Program-made: the position numbers and the translations under genes | The notes under the pieces: model-generated | What the model saw: the letters and a program-made list of their open reading frames with translations, nothing else | The model's database searches: none | What the model was told of the DNA's origin: nothing | Source of the DNA: Valencia hispanica | Taxonomy: Eukaryota > Chordata > Actinopteri > Cyprinodontiformes > Valenciidae | DNA length: 64,000 bases | Direction: 5' to 3' | NCBI GenBank assembly: GCA_963556495.2 | Contig: OY747712.1 | Span: 4,672,134 to 4,736,133, forward strand | Part shown: one piece after another, positions 25,505 to 36,474 of the stretch | Position numbering within the stretch: the first letter of the stretch is position 1 | How the letters are laid out: the number at the start of each line of letters is the position of its first letter

Positions 25505-25696
25505 ATGCAGACACGTAGTGAACAGGTGAGTTGCTCTGTTGTTGACCGCCAGAATCCACATGGAAATATTTTTTCTATTTTTTTTACGCCGGAATCCTTT
25601 ACGAATTTGGGACAATATCAGGCGAAGTTGGCATCGAAGCTCCGTTTGGAAAAAGGGGCCATTCCAACAATCAGAGACTTGCCTGCAATTGAAACG
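25505..25696 (+). pseudogene. THAP-domain-like exon fragment
   Basis: An open frame starting at a true ATG (25505) encodes 'FTPESFTN' followed by 'LRLEKGAIPTIRDLPA', then reaches GTAAGG at 25697, a plausible splice donor. The F.pe.F and L.L..GA.PTI words match the second half of a THAP zinc-finger domain (DNA-binding, C2CH). The upstream Cys and Trp residues expected of a THAP domain are not in the same frame, so this is either one exon of a split domain or a decayed THAP-type transposase or gene. No further exon was identified downstream. Confidence 0.4.
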
Positions 25697-26599
25697 GTAA
25701 GGCTGTGTTTTTATTGCTCTGCTGTGTGTAACAAACAGCAGCTAACTGCTAATGTGACTATTGTTTGCTAGCGGGAGTAGTAGATATGGGTTAGATATGC
25801 TGAAGCGTTACCTGCGGTGTCAACCCCCCTCCTTCCTGCCACCAATCAACGCGCCGCTCATTTGCATTATTACAATGACCGTCAACGACAGCCAAAATAT
25901 CGCATCAGATCTCGCGAGACAATAATGCCTTCAGAAATAAGGGTCAGAGGATCTCTGTGTTTATTTTTTTCACTTTTTTTCAACTTTTCTTTTTTAGAAG
26001 GGCCTGAAAGACTATAATAGAGCGTGGATATCCAAGATAATACTAGGTTATGACTCCTTTAAAATTTTGTTATACGTTACAACCACAAACTTTTATTTTA
26101 TAGGGATTTTATGTAATACGCCGCACTTTGACTAGGCCATTCTAACCCATGAATCAGCTTTGATTCTCTAGCCATCCAATAATATCTCTGGCTGCATGTT
26201 TAGGGTGGTCGTCCTGCTGGAAAAGTGAACCTCCACCCCCAGTCTCAGGTCTTCTCCTGGATTGTTGCTGCGTTCTATTTGTCCACCGAACTCGGTTTGC
26301 GAGCCGGTTTCCAGAATTACGAACCGGAAGTAGCAAATAGAACGCCCCCGAGTTCGTATATACAGATCGTCAACTCGTCGAGGCTCAGAGGACCCCGAGT
26401 TCAGTTCCAAAATGGCTACCACGAGCATCCTAGAATTGCGCTGCTCTGGGTGGCTCCACGTTGGAGTGGCTCTGTTGGCTACATATTAAGTTTGGGTTTT
26501 TTGTACATTGGTTCCTCTTTTTTCTTAAAGAAGATTGCATTTTTTTGACCTGTATACTTTCTAGTCTTTGGTGCTGTGAAGCTGGAAGGATTTTTGCTG

Positions 26600-29500
26600 T
26601 AAATTTTTCCTTTTTGACAAGTTGTTATGATGCGTAACCATGGCAACACTGTGGTTTACAGCCGGGAGCAGGTGATTAACATCGCAAAAGCTGAAATATT
26701 TCCTCAACTGAAGCCACAAATCCCTGATGAGTTGATAAGGAGGAGACGTGGATGCAGAGCAGGAGCGAAAAGGAGACAGAGAAAGAGGAAGTTCAAGCCA
26801 TCTCTATCATCGATCATAATGGGCAACGTAAGATCACTGGCTAACAAGATGGATGAACTCCAAGCCCTTACAAGGACTCAGCCAGAGCACCGTGAATGCA
26901 GTGTTATGTGTTTTACTGAGACATGGCTGCTGGATCATATCCCTGACTCCAACGTCTCTCTGCCAGGCTTCCTGACTGTACGAGCAGACAGAGATCTGAA
27001 GACGAGCAGAAAAAGAAAAGGAGGTGGAGTAGCAGTGCTTGTCAACAACAGATGGTGTCATCCAGGACATGTTACTGTGAAGTGTTGTCTCTGCAGCCCA
27101 GATGTCGAACTCTTGGCAGTGAGTTTTCGTCCATATTATTTACCAAGAGAGTTCACCAGTGTAATTTTGGCAGTTGTTTACATTCATCCTTCAGCCGTTG
27201 CCGACAATGTATGTGATGTCATCAGTTCCAGTGTTGATAAGCTACAGACACAGCACCCCAATGCATTTGTGGCAATATCTGGTGATTTTAATCATGCCTC
27301 GCTCTCTACTACACTTCCAACATTTCAACAGTTTGTCAGCTGCTCTACAAGAGAAAACAAGACCTTGGATTTGTTTTATGCAATTATAAAGGATTCATAC
27401 ATGTCCAAACCAAGACCTCCTCTGGGACAATCAGATCACAATCTTGTTTTTCTCTGTTCAGAATATAAACCACTTGTTCAGACGTAACCTATGACAAAAC
27501 GAACTGTGAGAAAATGGTCACAGGAAGCTGAAGAAGCCCTGCAGGGTTATTTTGCAACCACAGACTGGATGACTCTTTGCCAAGCACATGGAGAGGACAT
27601 CAATGCCATGACTGAGTGTGTGACTGACTATATAAACTTCTGTGTGGACAATACCATCCCCACCAGAACAGTGAGATGCTTCCCTAAAACAAACCCTGGA
27701 TCACCAGTGACCTGAAGGAACTGCTAAACAAGAAAAAAAGAGCCTTCAGGGAGGGAGACGGGGAATTACTGAGGAGTATACAGAAGCAACTTAAGGTCAA
27801 GATCAGAGACAGCAAGGAGGCATACAGGAGGAAGCTGGAGAACAAACTACAGAGGAACAATATCAGAGATGTCTGGTCAGGAATGAGAAAGATCACAGGC
27901 TTTAAGGACAGGAAGGATTGGACAGATGGAAGTCTGGACAGAGCCAATGAACTGAACATATTCTTCAACAGGTTCAGTTCAGGAACTAGCTCAGCATCCT
28001 CCTCTCCTGTTCCCAGCCAAACAGACATCCCACTCTCCTCTGATCAACAGCTTTCCTGTTACACCTCGGATGTTTTATCCTTCACCTTAGCCATAGACTC
28101 TTTTGCTTCCACAAGTTTGACTTCAGCCAAGTCAGGAAATGCTGCTACCCCCTTTGCCTCCCCCTCCCACGTGTCTGTCTCCAAAAAGTCAGGTGAAGAG
28201 GCAGCTGGAGAAACTGAACCGGAACAAGGCTGCAGGTCCAGATGGTGTCAGCCCCAGAGTCCTGAAGGCCTGTGCAGAGCAGCTCTGTGGGATTCTGCAG
28301 CACCTCTTCAACCTTAGCCTAACTCAGGAGAAGGTTCCAGTGTTGTGGAAGACATCCTGCCTTGTTCCAGTACCAAAGAGAACTCACCCATCAGTCATCA
28401 ATGACTATAGACCCGTTGCCCTGACATCCCACATCATGAAGGTCCTGGAGAGACTCCTGTTGGTACCCCTGAGTAAGCAAACAAGAACGTATCAGGACCC
28501 ACTGCAGTTTGCTTATCGCTGTGGAGTTGGAGTTGAAGATGCCATCATACACCTACTTCAACAAACCCACTGTCATCTGGACAAAGCAGGCAGCACTGTG
28601 AGGATCATGTTCTTTGATTGCTCCAGTGCATTTAACACAATTCAGCCTGATTTGCTTCATCAGAAACTCCTGAAGACACAGGTGGAGCCCTCAACAATCG
28701 CCTGGATCAATGACTACCTGACCAACAGACCACAATTTGTGAGACTGAAGGATTGTGTGTCAAACCAGGTGGTCAGCAGCACAGGAGCACCACAGGGGAC
28801 CGTACTCTCACCATTCCTTTTCACTCTGTACACCTCAGACTTCCAGTACAAATCAGAGACCTGTCATCTGCAGAAATACTCAGATGACTCTGCAATTGTC
28901 GGGTGTATCAAAGATGGACAAGAAGCTGAATCCAGAGAGCTGGTGGACCGCTTTGTGACATGGTGTGGAAACAATCGTCTCACCTTGAATGTGAACAAAA
29001 CAAAGGAGATGATTGTAGATTTCAGAAGAAACAGGGATAAGTCAAACACTGTTTCCATCATGGGAGAAGAAGTGGAGGTGGTTGAGGAATATAAATACCT
29101 CGGAGTTCACCTTGACAACAGACTGGACCAGAGACTGAACAGTGAAGCCGTCTACAAGAAGGGACAGAGCAGACTGGACTTCTTGAGGAAGCTTAGGTCC
29201 TTCAAGGTTTGCAGCAAGATGCTGCAGATCTTCTACAAGTCTGTTGTGGAGAGTGTTATCTCTTCAGCCGTCATCTGTTGGGGTAGCAGCATCAGAGCCA
29301 GGGATTTAAAAAGGCTCAACAACCTGATAAAGAAGGTTCTGGTTCTGTTCTTGGGACAACTGTGGAACATCTGGAGATGATGATGCAAAGAAGGATTGTT
29401 CATAAAATCAAAAAAATTATGGACAACCCTGAGCATCCTCTTCATGAGACAGTCATACAACAACAGAGCATCTTCAGTCGGAGGCTTCTTCAGTTTCGCT

Positions 29501-29651
29501 GCAATACAGACCGCTACAGGAAATCCTTCCTGCCCACAGCCATCATCATCTACAACAACTCCTTCAAGAATTTATTATATGATCATACCAACACTTAATT
29601 TCCCTCTGGGATCAATAAAGCATTTTTGAATTGAATTGAATTGAATTGAAT
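26600..29651 (+). mobile_element. Jockey-group LINE, near full length but broken
   Basis: An APE-type endonuclease precedes a reverse transcriptase, and a 3' end reading 'tttccctctgggatcaataa' is followed by a TTGAA-repeat tail (29628-29651). Such 3' tails are usual in CR1/Rex1/I-group LINEs of fish. I do not assign a clade more precisely. A reverse-oriented 3' fragment of a related LINE lies at 31465-31790. Confidence 0.85.
26627..29598 (+). pseudogene. LINE ORF2-like protein: endonuclease plus reverse transcriptase, disrupted
   Basis: Begins at a true ATG (26627). The endonuclease blocks appear in order: NVRSL (about residue 67), the catalytic Glu in CFTETWL, GDFN, and SDHN near the end. 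An in-frame TAA at 27487-27489 interrupts the frame, which then resumes. Frame changes occur near 27695-27715, near 28140 and near 29350. The reverse transcriptase at 28200-29350 shows NDYRPVALTS, FFDCSSAFNT, GAPQGTVLSP and the catalytic YSDD box, with Ser in the usual variable position. The gag-like ORF1 is not visible. Non-functional as it stands. Confidence 0.85.
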
Positions 29652-29941
29652 CACACATACGTAAACATTGTGGTTTTCTACTATTTTAAGCACTTTTGTC
29701 TTTGTTGTAACCAAATGTAGAAGTCGTACACATAGCAGTGTATACGGTTACCTATAGGCATGTCGCTACAGTCTTATTACATGTCAAATACCGCCTAATA
29801 GGTTATTTTGTAGCTTGTGCAGTTTAAATTGGCTAGAGACGCTCCATGTTGCTATGACAACAATGCCGAGTCTTGAGCTACGGAATTTTAACAGCGGTTA
29901 AAACATTAATAGACTACAATCAAAAAGGATGAAACATGAAC

Positions 29942-30061
29942 TTACATTCTCCGCTTGCTATCATCTCCTTCCATATTTTGATGATGAACCACAAACTTTG
30001 ATATTAGCTCTCTGTTCTCTTTCAGAGCTAGCGCAACAGCAAGTTTCCTGGAGGCGTCCAT
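29942..30061 (-). CDS. possible first exon of a transposase-type gene (unrecognised)
   Basis: On the minus strand an ATG at 30061 opens a short frame beginning MDASRKLAVALALKEN. It runs 38 codons to an ATG immediately overlapping GTAAGT (29945-29940), a strong splice donor. The composition suggests the charged N-terminus of a PIF/Harbinger-type protein, which would fit the surrounding inverted-repeat element. No second exon was found, because the LINE occupies the expected interval. It may be non-functional. Confidence 0.3.
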   Translation of the reverse strand: MDASRKLAVALALKENRELISKFVVHHQNMEGDDSKRRM

Positions 30062-30406
30062 CTTTTCTCCGACCTGTCGTGTTGTGTGCAAAACAGAACG
30101 CAAAAACCCGCTGTAACTTGTTTTCCAACACGGATGTGACGTCACTCTCAACTTGCAAGTCGCGCTTACAAGACAAATAGAACGGGGCATTGGCTCCATC
30201 CATCAGCTCTGATCTGCTTCCCTTTCCCACAGCATGATGCTGCCACCGACTTGCTCCACCGTGGGGGTGGTGTGGAGAGTTTCCTGCTGCTTTGTGTTTT
30301 GCATGTGACCAGAGCACCTTCCTCCACATGTTTTCTGTCTCCTACGTTGTACACATGTTAACTATAAATCCTACGAAGTTCTGCTGTCACTACACCAACC
30401 CCCCTT

Positions 30407-31042
30407 TCTTTAGTTGGATTGATTACTGCAACAGCGTCTTCACAGGTCTGCCTAAAAAGTCAATCAGAGAGCTGCAGCTGATCCAGAACTTGCTGCTCGT
30501 GTTCCTCACTAGAACCAGGAAAGTAGAGCACAGCACCCCAGTTCTACAGTCCTTACACTGGCTCCCTGTAGCTCAGAGGATAGACTTCTAAATACTTTTA
30601 CTAGTTTATAAATCATTACATGGCTTAGCACCAAAGTATGTTGAAGATCTACTGTTACTATAGCAACCCCCACCAGAACCACCCAGGTCCTCTAATTCCA
30701 GTCTACTCAACATCCCTAGAATCAGAACCAAACATGGAGAAGCAGCTTTCAGTTTCTATGCTCCTCTAATCTGGAACAAACTTCCAGAAAACTGCAAAGC
30801 TGCTGAAACACTGAGTTCTTTTAAATCACAACTAAAGACGTATCTGTTTAGAGCTGCCTTTGAGTCATGCTTTGATGGATCATGTTTTGTGTATACTTCT
30901 TGTTTTAATGCTGTTTTTACTTTATACGCTTTGTCTGTGTTTTACTGGTATTTTTATTTTACCCTTTTAATCATGTAAAGCACCTTGAATTACCTTGTTG
31001 TTGAAAGTGTTGCTATACAAATAAAATAGCCTTGCCTTATTT
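30407..31042 (+). mobile_element. LINE-A (L2-like) 3' fragment
   Basis: The C-terminal reverse-transcriptase remnant begins at the block encoding DYCNS (about 30418), followed by the 3' UTR and the end 'gctatacaaataaaatagcc'. The same sequence recurs in the LINE at 41550-44108/56792-56858 and, on the minus strand, at 58951-60112. The frame is broken by stop codons. It sits in the right part of the Tc1-like element. Confidence 0.85.
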
Positions 31043-31464
31043 CTCTCACTTTGTAACTATACATTAACTTGATCTGTGAAAAATCCTATAGAGATACCTT
31101 AAAGTTTGTGGTTTTAGCATGACAAAATATCACATTTATTCTCTAATCCAGCTCAGTTTTCTGACTTATTGCTGCTGTGACCAATGGGATGTTTTCCAGG
31201 CCCAAACAGTGAGCGCACCCCCTCCTCAGGCCTGTTTGTGCGAGCGGACCGGGAGCTAATAGCTGTGCCTGTCCGTCGGCGTTCAGGGAACGCAACGACT
31301 CGTCAGGCTGGTGAAGAAACGGTTAAATCCACCTTTTGAAAGAAGTGACGCACCTTCTGCTGTGGGAGCAGGCCGTTGTTACTCTGGAGAGGAGAAATCA
31401 GTGACGGCAAATGCTGCCCTCTATCTGCCAAACGTCTAACTGCAAAAATAAAGACAAGCAGCAT

Positions 31465-31790
31465 GGAGGAGCAAGAATTCAACTCAGAAATACTTTGTTA
31501 ACCCCGGAGGGAAATTAAATGTAAGCCATATTTTTTTCTTCTTCAAGGCGTTGTTGATGATGATGATGGCTGTGGGCAGGACTTCCTATAGCAGTCTGTA
31601 TCACAGCTAACCTGAAGAAGCCTCTGACTGAACACACTTTGTTGCTGTCTAACAGTCTGATGAACAGAATGCTCACGGTTGATTTTGTTGATTTTTATGA
31701 GATGCGGGAGCTTGGTTCGATCACCTCGTTTACCTAGCAGAGGAACAGGTGGAGCCCCCTAGTGGTCCACCACCAAGGCATTCTGTTAGA
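31465..31790 (-). mobile_element. LINE 3' fragment (Jockey-group type)
   Basis: Read on the minus strand, the sequence has the same end structure as the LINE at 26600-29651: a coding remnant related to its C-terminal 'FLPTAIIIYNN' block, then '...atttccctccggggtt'. Heavily mutated and 5'-truncated. Confidence 0.6.
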
Positions 31791-31794
31791 GCAG

Positions 31795-32695
31795 CTCATC
31801 GTTGAATCTTTCAGTATAAAAATAAGATAACTGCTTTGGCACAATGATCAGATTTTTTTGTTACTGTTTTATTGTAATAAATGTTCCACTAGATGTACTG
31901 GCTTCTTCTTTTATTTAGTTATTATAAGGTCAACAGTTTTTCAAAGGTGTAAAATCCCAGAAGAAAACAATTAAAGAGATATATTTAACCTTTCAGTAGT
32001 TAGTTGGGATACAACGTGTAGAAGCCATTTTTGTGTTTTGATTATTACCCTATCTGGAGTCACTTTTTTCTAATTCTCTTGTTTATTAATGAGGTAGGAA
32101 CATTTGATCAAGGTCAGGGGTCGCTGGCTGGAAGGACCAAACCGACTGGGACGTTGTGATTTCTGTTGGACATAAAGATGAAAGGTCCAACGTGCGGCCC
32201 TGGGGCCATCTGTGGCCCCCGAGCTGATTTTGTGCGACCCCTAACTGCAATCAAGGGATGATGCAAATTTGGTCAAGCACTGGAGGCTGATGGAGATGGA
32301 AACTTTACATTTTCCCCCGTGGAAATCTTCTTACAATGACTTCAAAGTATCTTTCCAGTGACTTTTCCTCAAAAGCAGACGTTAATCAATGGATTTAACT
32401 CTTCTAAATAATTTTAAAGGACCCAAAACCTTTTCTTATTGCTGAAAAGAGGCACGTTTTGAAAAAAAAATCATTTCAGTCGAGCAAAAAGAGTTGAAAT
32501 CCTTTCTTATAATGAGGCGTTTTGGATATACGACGATTCACATGCTGCTTTCCAACAGAAAAATCGTACTACTTTATTTGTTTAGTAAAATTATTGCATG
32601 CTTAGATTATTGTTGAGCAGGTATAAAACATTTGACTGAAAAAGTCGAACACCGAAGTGGCTTTAAGCGAAGGTTTGGCCTCTTGTTGTTTGGAA
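31795..32695. other. intergenic, mostly unassigned
   Basis: No gene supported. 32110-32260 contains a 'gtgcggccctggggccat' block of the kind seen in dispersed fish DNA transposons, but no termini could be paired. Confidence 0.45.
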
Positions 32696-32699
32696 CCTC

Positions 32700-33312
32700 A
32701 AATAATTTAAACACCTCGACGCGCGTCCAAAGCGAATTGGAAGCGCGTCAAAATGGTATATTTCAAGCTGGAAATAAACAACTTGTGGGAGGAAGTAGTG
32801 CCAATGAACTTACCAGGTTGCCGTATCTCCTCACTTTTATTCCTCCAAGCAGCTCCTTTTTATTCCTGTCTCTGTAGAGAAAGCAGCTGGTGTCGTACAG
32901 CTCGGGGTGATTAGCCACAGCGTTGATCGGTCTTTCCTCCATGTTGAATGAATGTTTTTGGCCGGTCCTGACCCCGTGAACTGGGTCACAGCATCACGTG
33001 ACGCCACGTCACCAGGCTCCTGATTGGTTGACGCTGCGCGAATTTTGACGCAGAAGTTCAGGTTTTTTTACTTCAGCGGCAGACGCAAAAACGCTCGTGA
33101 TGCGCGAATGCACAAAATGCAGCACATAAGATGAGGCGCGTATTTTCAGACTCGCGTCAAACGCTTCATTCGCGGATTTGACGTGCGAATGAGGCAGAAA
33201 TGCGTTTTCGCGACGCAGAAGACATGACGCGCATCAGCGCGCTTCTGCATTGACTTTACATTTTAACCCGACGCCCTTGACGCTTCAAACGCGTTTGGTG
33301 TGAACGCACTGT
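32700..33312. mobile_element. CpG-rich DNA-transposon remnant ('gtgtgaacgca' end)
   Basis: This interval is dense in GCG and CGC words ('gacgcgcgt', 'aacgcgtttggtgtgaacgc'), unlike its AT-rich surroundings. The right edge 'gtttggtgtgaacgcact' is the characteristic end of a dispersed teleost element. The left end is not clear. No transposase seen. Confidence 0.5.
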
Positions 33313-33655
33313 TATATTTTGTTCTCGGCCTTCCTCTGTTTCCTCCTTGCCATTTTCCCTCTCTGCCCCAGCTGCTGATTGCCTCCACCTGTTCTCTCCC
33401 TCCCACCTGCAACTGCTTCCCACTGATTGGTCCTCAGGTTTCTCTGCTATTTCCTCACTCCCTCCTCAGTTTTTAAACAGTTCTCATTCACTCACAACTC
33501 GCTGGTTCGTCGTCTGTCTTTACTGCCTGGTCCTGTTTTTCCTGTTGCTGCCTTTTTTGGTCCTCCTGAGTTTGTAAGTCCATGTTCCTTGTTTTGTTGT
33601 AATTAAATCACTTTAAGTTTACTTGCTGCATTTGGGTCCTTAATAAGCAAACATG
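33313..33655 (+). repeat. possible solo LTR or other dispersed repeat
   Basis: A C/T-rich block runs from 'tgttatattttgttctcgg' to 'aagcaaacatgaca', with a TG...CA outline, a 'tttttaaac' box and 'aattaaatc' near its end. The size fits a short solo LTR. No clear TSD was found, so the class is uncertain. Confidence 0.3.
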
Positions 33656-33817
33656 ACACTCGTATGGAGAAAGCTCATATGCACACACACAGGTGTGAAG
33701 ATTCATGTGTTTACAGATACATTTTTGGCCTAAGGTTACCACAAATAGGCTACATTATCATGGAAAAATATTTAACAGAGGATGAGAAAAGATTCCTTCA
33801 GCCTTTTAAGTCTTTAA

Positions 33818-34318
33818 AGGGGCTATATGCAACTTTTTCCCCAAAATAAACGTAACAATAGCCTTTTTATTTGACCATTTATGACTCAAACATCTCCTGA
33901 TGAGCATACTGACACACCTTGTCAGCTAACAGTGGGTGCACCTATAAGCATGTATCCAATTTTTTTCTATTTTCTGTCGGGTCGGATTTTCCCGCGCTGT
34001 CTGCGGATGTGACGTCAAGCGCGTTCATGTTAAATGTTTCAGATCACTCTGCCACCACCGCTAGTCAGCACTCGCAGGCAGTTCAATGGATTGTGCGAAT
34101 ACACAGAAGAGACCAAGGACAACTCTGACACCAACAGTAACTCCACATAAGACTAAAAAAGTTAAATCCCTGACAAGTGCCTGAAAAAGATCGAAGATTG
34201 AGAGCGACCGGTGTACGAGCGCACGCTGCGAGAGCGAGCAGAAAGGAAGAGCAGTTCCGTTTTTTGGCCACAGGTGTCAGTCGCGAGTTTAAATTTCAGA
34301 AAATTGCATATAGCCCCT
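33818..34318. mobile_element. piggyBac-type MITE with perfect TTAA TSD
   Basis: The element starts AGGGGCTATATGCAA and ends TTGCATATAGCCCCT, a perfect 15-bp inverted pair. TTAA lies immediately outside on both sides (33814-33817 and 34319-34322). TTAA target duplication is diagnostic of piggyBac-type transposition. The 501-bp interior has no transposase. It includes a GC-richer stretch around 34180-34250. Confidence 0.85.
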
Positions 34319-34778
34319 TTAATCCAGCTTGTTGATCAACAAAGAGTCCAGCACATACAAAGCATTGCATAAGCTGACCTTCTCCTGCACAGCCTGACCT
34401 TCTACTACAAAGCATTTGGTAATCAAAGAGCTATCTTCTTCAGCACCACCTCCTTAGATTTGGTGTCTGGGTGCAGAAAGGCATCACCCCACCCTGACAG
34501 TAAAACGTAACACTGGGCTCCCTGGGTCAGAGTGGTCCTGCAGATATCCAGTGGTTCTGACGTCCATCGGCCGAATCTCTGCATCCTATCATGTTTGTTC
34601 AACAAGAACAGCAACATAAGGTCCCTACACCGGTTATAAGAGAGATTATCGCTCTGACCTAATTATTTCCATATCAGGTTGCCGCCAAACACATCTTGTA
34701 ATAATCGGTACCATGAGCTTTTCAGTGATGCTGTTGTTTTATTTATATATCTGTTTGTGGGTTGCTGTTGTGTAGTTC
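34319..34778. other. intergenic, nothing recognised
   Basis: Short ORFs on either strand without domains. No repeats paired. Confidence 0.45.
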
Positions 34779-35010
34779 CAATCCAATTCAATCCACCTTT
34801 ATTTATAAAGCACCTTAAAAACAACACAGTCGACCAAAGTGCTGTACACAAACAGCCATAAATAACGCAAGAATCAACAAACTATTAAATTAACAATACT
34901 GCTAAATGAAATAGATAGATAGGTAAAACCCAAACACTTCAGTCAGAGTTAAAAGCCTGAGAAAACAAATAAAGTCTTAAGAGAAGATTTGAAAACATTT
35001 CAATTCACAT
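34779..35010 (-). mobile_element. LINE 3' UTR fragment (minus strand)
   Basis: The block 'aattcaatccacctttattt' followed by 'ataaagcacctt' and 'aaagtgctgtac' is the reverse complement of a typical L2-like LINE 3' end ('...gtgctttataaataaag...'). No coding part remains. Confidence 0.6.
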
Positions 35011-35577
35011 TGTTTGGTTTGTTTTATCTTTTTTTTCCCTCTCTGCCCTCCTGCAGATGTAGAAGCAGACTAGGATGTTTTCTTGTATTTTCTTTATTCC
35101 CCTTCCTCTCTACCTTCAACTCTCTTTTTTTCCCCCACTTTATTTTCCATCTTCTTTGTCGATTATATCTGGGGGGAGGAAAAAACAATTTCTAATAAAG
35201 ATTTCTTACACATATATATCAAGTGGAGTGCTAAAGCAAAAGCCATAAGGCTCCATTTGAGAAAGTAAATCTGTCGGGCTTCTACTTGGTACTCAGACAC
35301 TCTGCCCGACAGGACACGTGAAGAAAAAAAAACAACAACCACCCAGTCAAATACGGAAAATATTCAGTTAACGCACCCCTGACGTGCAGAGTAGCTACGC
35401 ATGCGAGGGGAGAACATAAAGCCCGAACTGGCTGAAGGCGAACTAAGCTGGTGCTTCGGGCCCTCCATAAACCCTTGAATTTTAAAACTGACCACAGATC
35501 TAAAGTTTTTAAATCTGTTTATTGAGAATCCCTTTAAATTTGATGGTTTCAGCCATGATCAAATGAAAGACTTTTTT

Positions 35578-36474
35578 TTAAAGGAGCTGTATGTTAGAAA
35601 TGTATTTGAATTAATCATAAAATGGCCCTGATATGTCATTGGACATTAAGAAATCATGTTCATTTCAAATACTTATGTCACTGACAACAGTAGTAGGGCC
35701 AGGATATTGTCATTTAAAAACTGAAGTTGCAGCCCTCAACTGATGTTGATGATGTCATCTTGTGTTTTGTCCTGAAGCTCCGCCCTCCACCTATCTACCA
35801 ATCAGTCAGTAGTGTTTCGGCATCGGGGTTGCCAGCTCTGCTCTAGTTACTACAGCTGCAGCTACAAAAGTGTTTCGGATAAAAAATATCTGACGTTACT
35901 ACACCTAAAAGACCTCGTTATTAATAAGAAATACGTCGTGACAAAGTCCCAAATAAAACAAGGATTTGTAAAGGACATGCCTTTGCAAGATGGAGACAAC
36001 TGAAAACAGTAGAATTTGAGGACAGACGCCAATGTTGCTGATTTTCTCCTGGACAGGTAAGACTCATCTATGTTCTGCTAACTTGTACTTAATCTAAACG
36101 GACATTACAAATATTTATGACAGTCGAACAAAGTTATGCGTGTTCGTGCAAAGTAACGTTACGTTAGCGCATATGGAGGAGGAGGGTCATCGAATGAAAA
36201 GGTAAGGAAATAAAAACGACGAGTCGTCATTGCTAACATTAGCGATGGATTATCAGAACCCGTTTCTCTGTCACATTTAAACATAATTAACAGAAAGAAA
36301 GAAAAACTTATTGTGTAGGACTCGTCACTTGCCATTGGAAGCTCCTTGTAGCAGCCTACGTTCCTGCAGCCTATCTGGCAACCTCGAGTCGGGAGGGAAA
36401 CATCGCTCTACAGTAATTTGAAAGTAATTGCAGTACCAGTTTTGGCCACAATCCTACATACGGCTCCTTTTAAA
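35578..36474. mobile_element. MITE with 'AGGAGCTGTATGT' ends, likely TTAA-flanked
   Basis: The left end AAAGGAGCTGTATGTTAGA pairs with the right end, reverse-complemented AAAAGGAGCCGTATGTAGGA. TTAA abuts the left end and, allowing one extra A, the right end. The layout is similar to the neighbouring piggyBac MITE at 33818-34318 but the sequence differs. An internal ORF (35812-36003) does not begin with a recognised domain. Confidence 0.65.

Larger units (their letters stand above)
26266..30189 (-). mobile_element. inverted-repeat DNA element with 'CGTTCTATTTGTC' ends, nested in the Tc1
   Basis: The left end TGCTGCGTTCTATTTGTC matches the reverse complement of the right end (TGCCCCGTTCTATTTGTC, 30172-30189). 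Both junctions lie in Tc1 sequence that would otherwise be continuous. A second inverted copy, GCAAATAGAACGC, lies at about 26333-26345, making a hairpin of about 80 bp at the left end. The interior holds a LINE (about 26600-29651) and a minus-strand exon-like ORF at 29942-30061. I lean to a PIF/Harbinger-like element, but the TSD is unclear and no nuclease domain is visible. Confidence 0.55.
26063..31128 (-). mobile_element. Tc1-like element (minus strand), multiply invaded
   Basis: The outer arms are inverted: 'ttttgttatacgttacaacc' at about 26064 pairs with 'ggttttagcatgacaaaat' at about 31110. Just inside, the minus strand of 26120-26260 encodes the transposase block 'FQQDDHPKHAAR' around a catalytic Asp, followed by the 'LEWPSQS'-type DNA word. 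At 30190-30260 the GGGS/'KSVAA'-type block of the same transposase appears. These are two halves of one Tc1 copy in the same orientation, separated by a 3.9-kb insertion (26266-30189). A LINE-A 3' end is inserted at 30407-31042. The transposase is thoroughly inactive. Confidence 0.7.
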
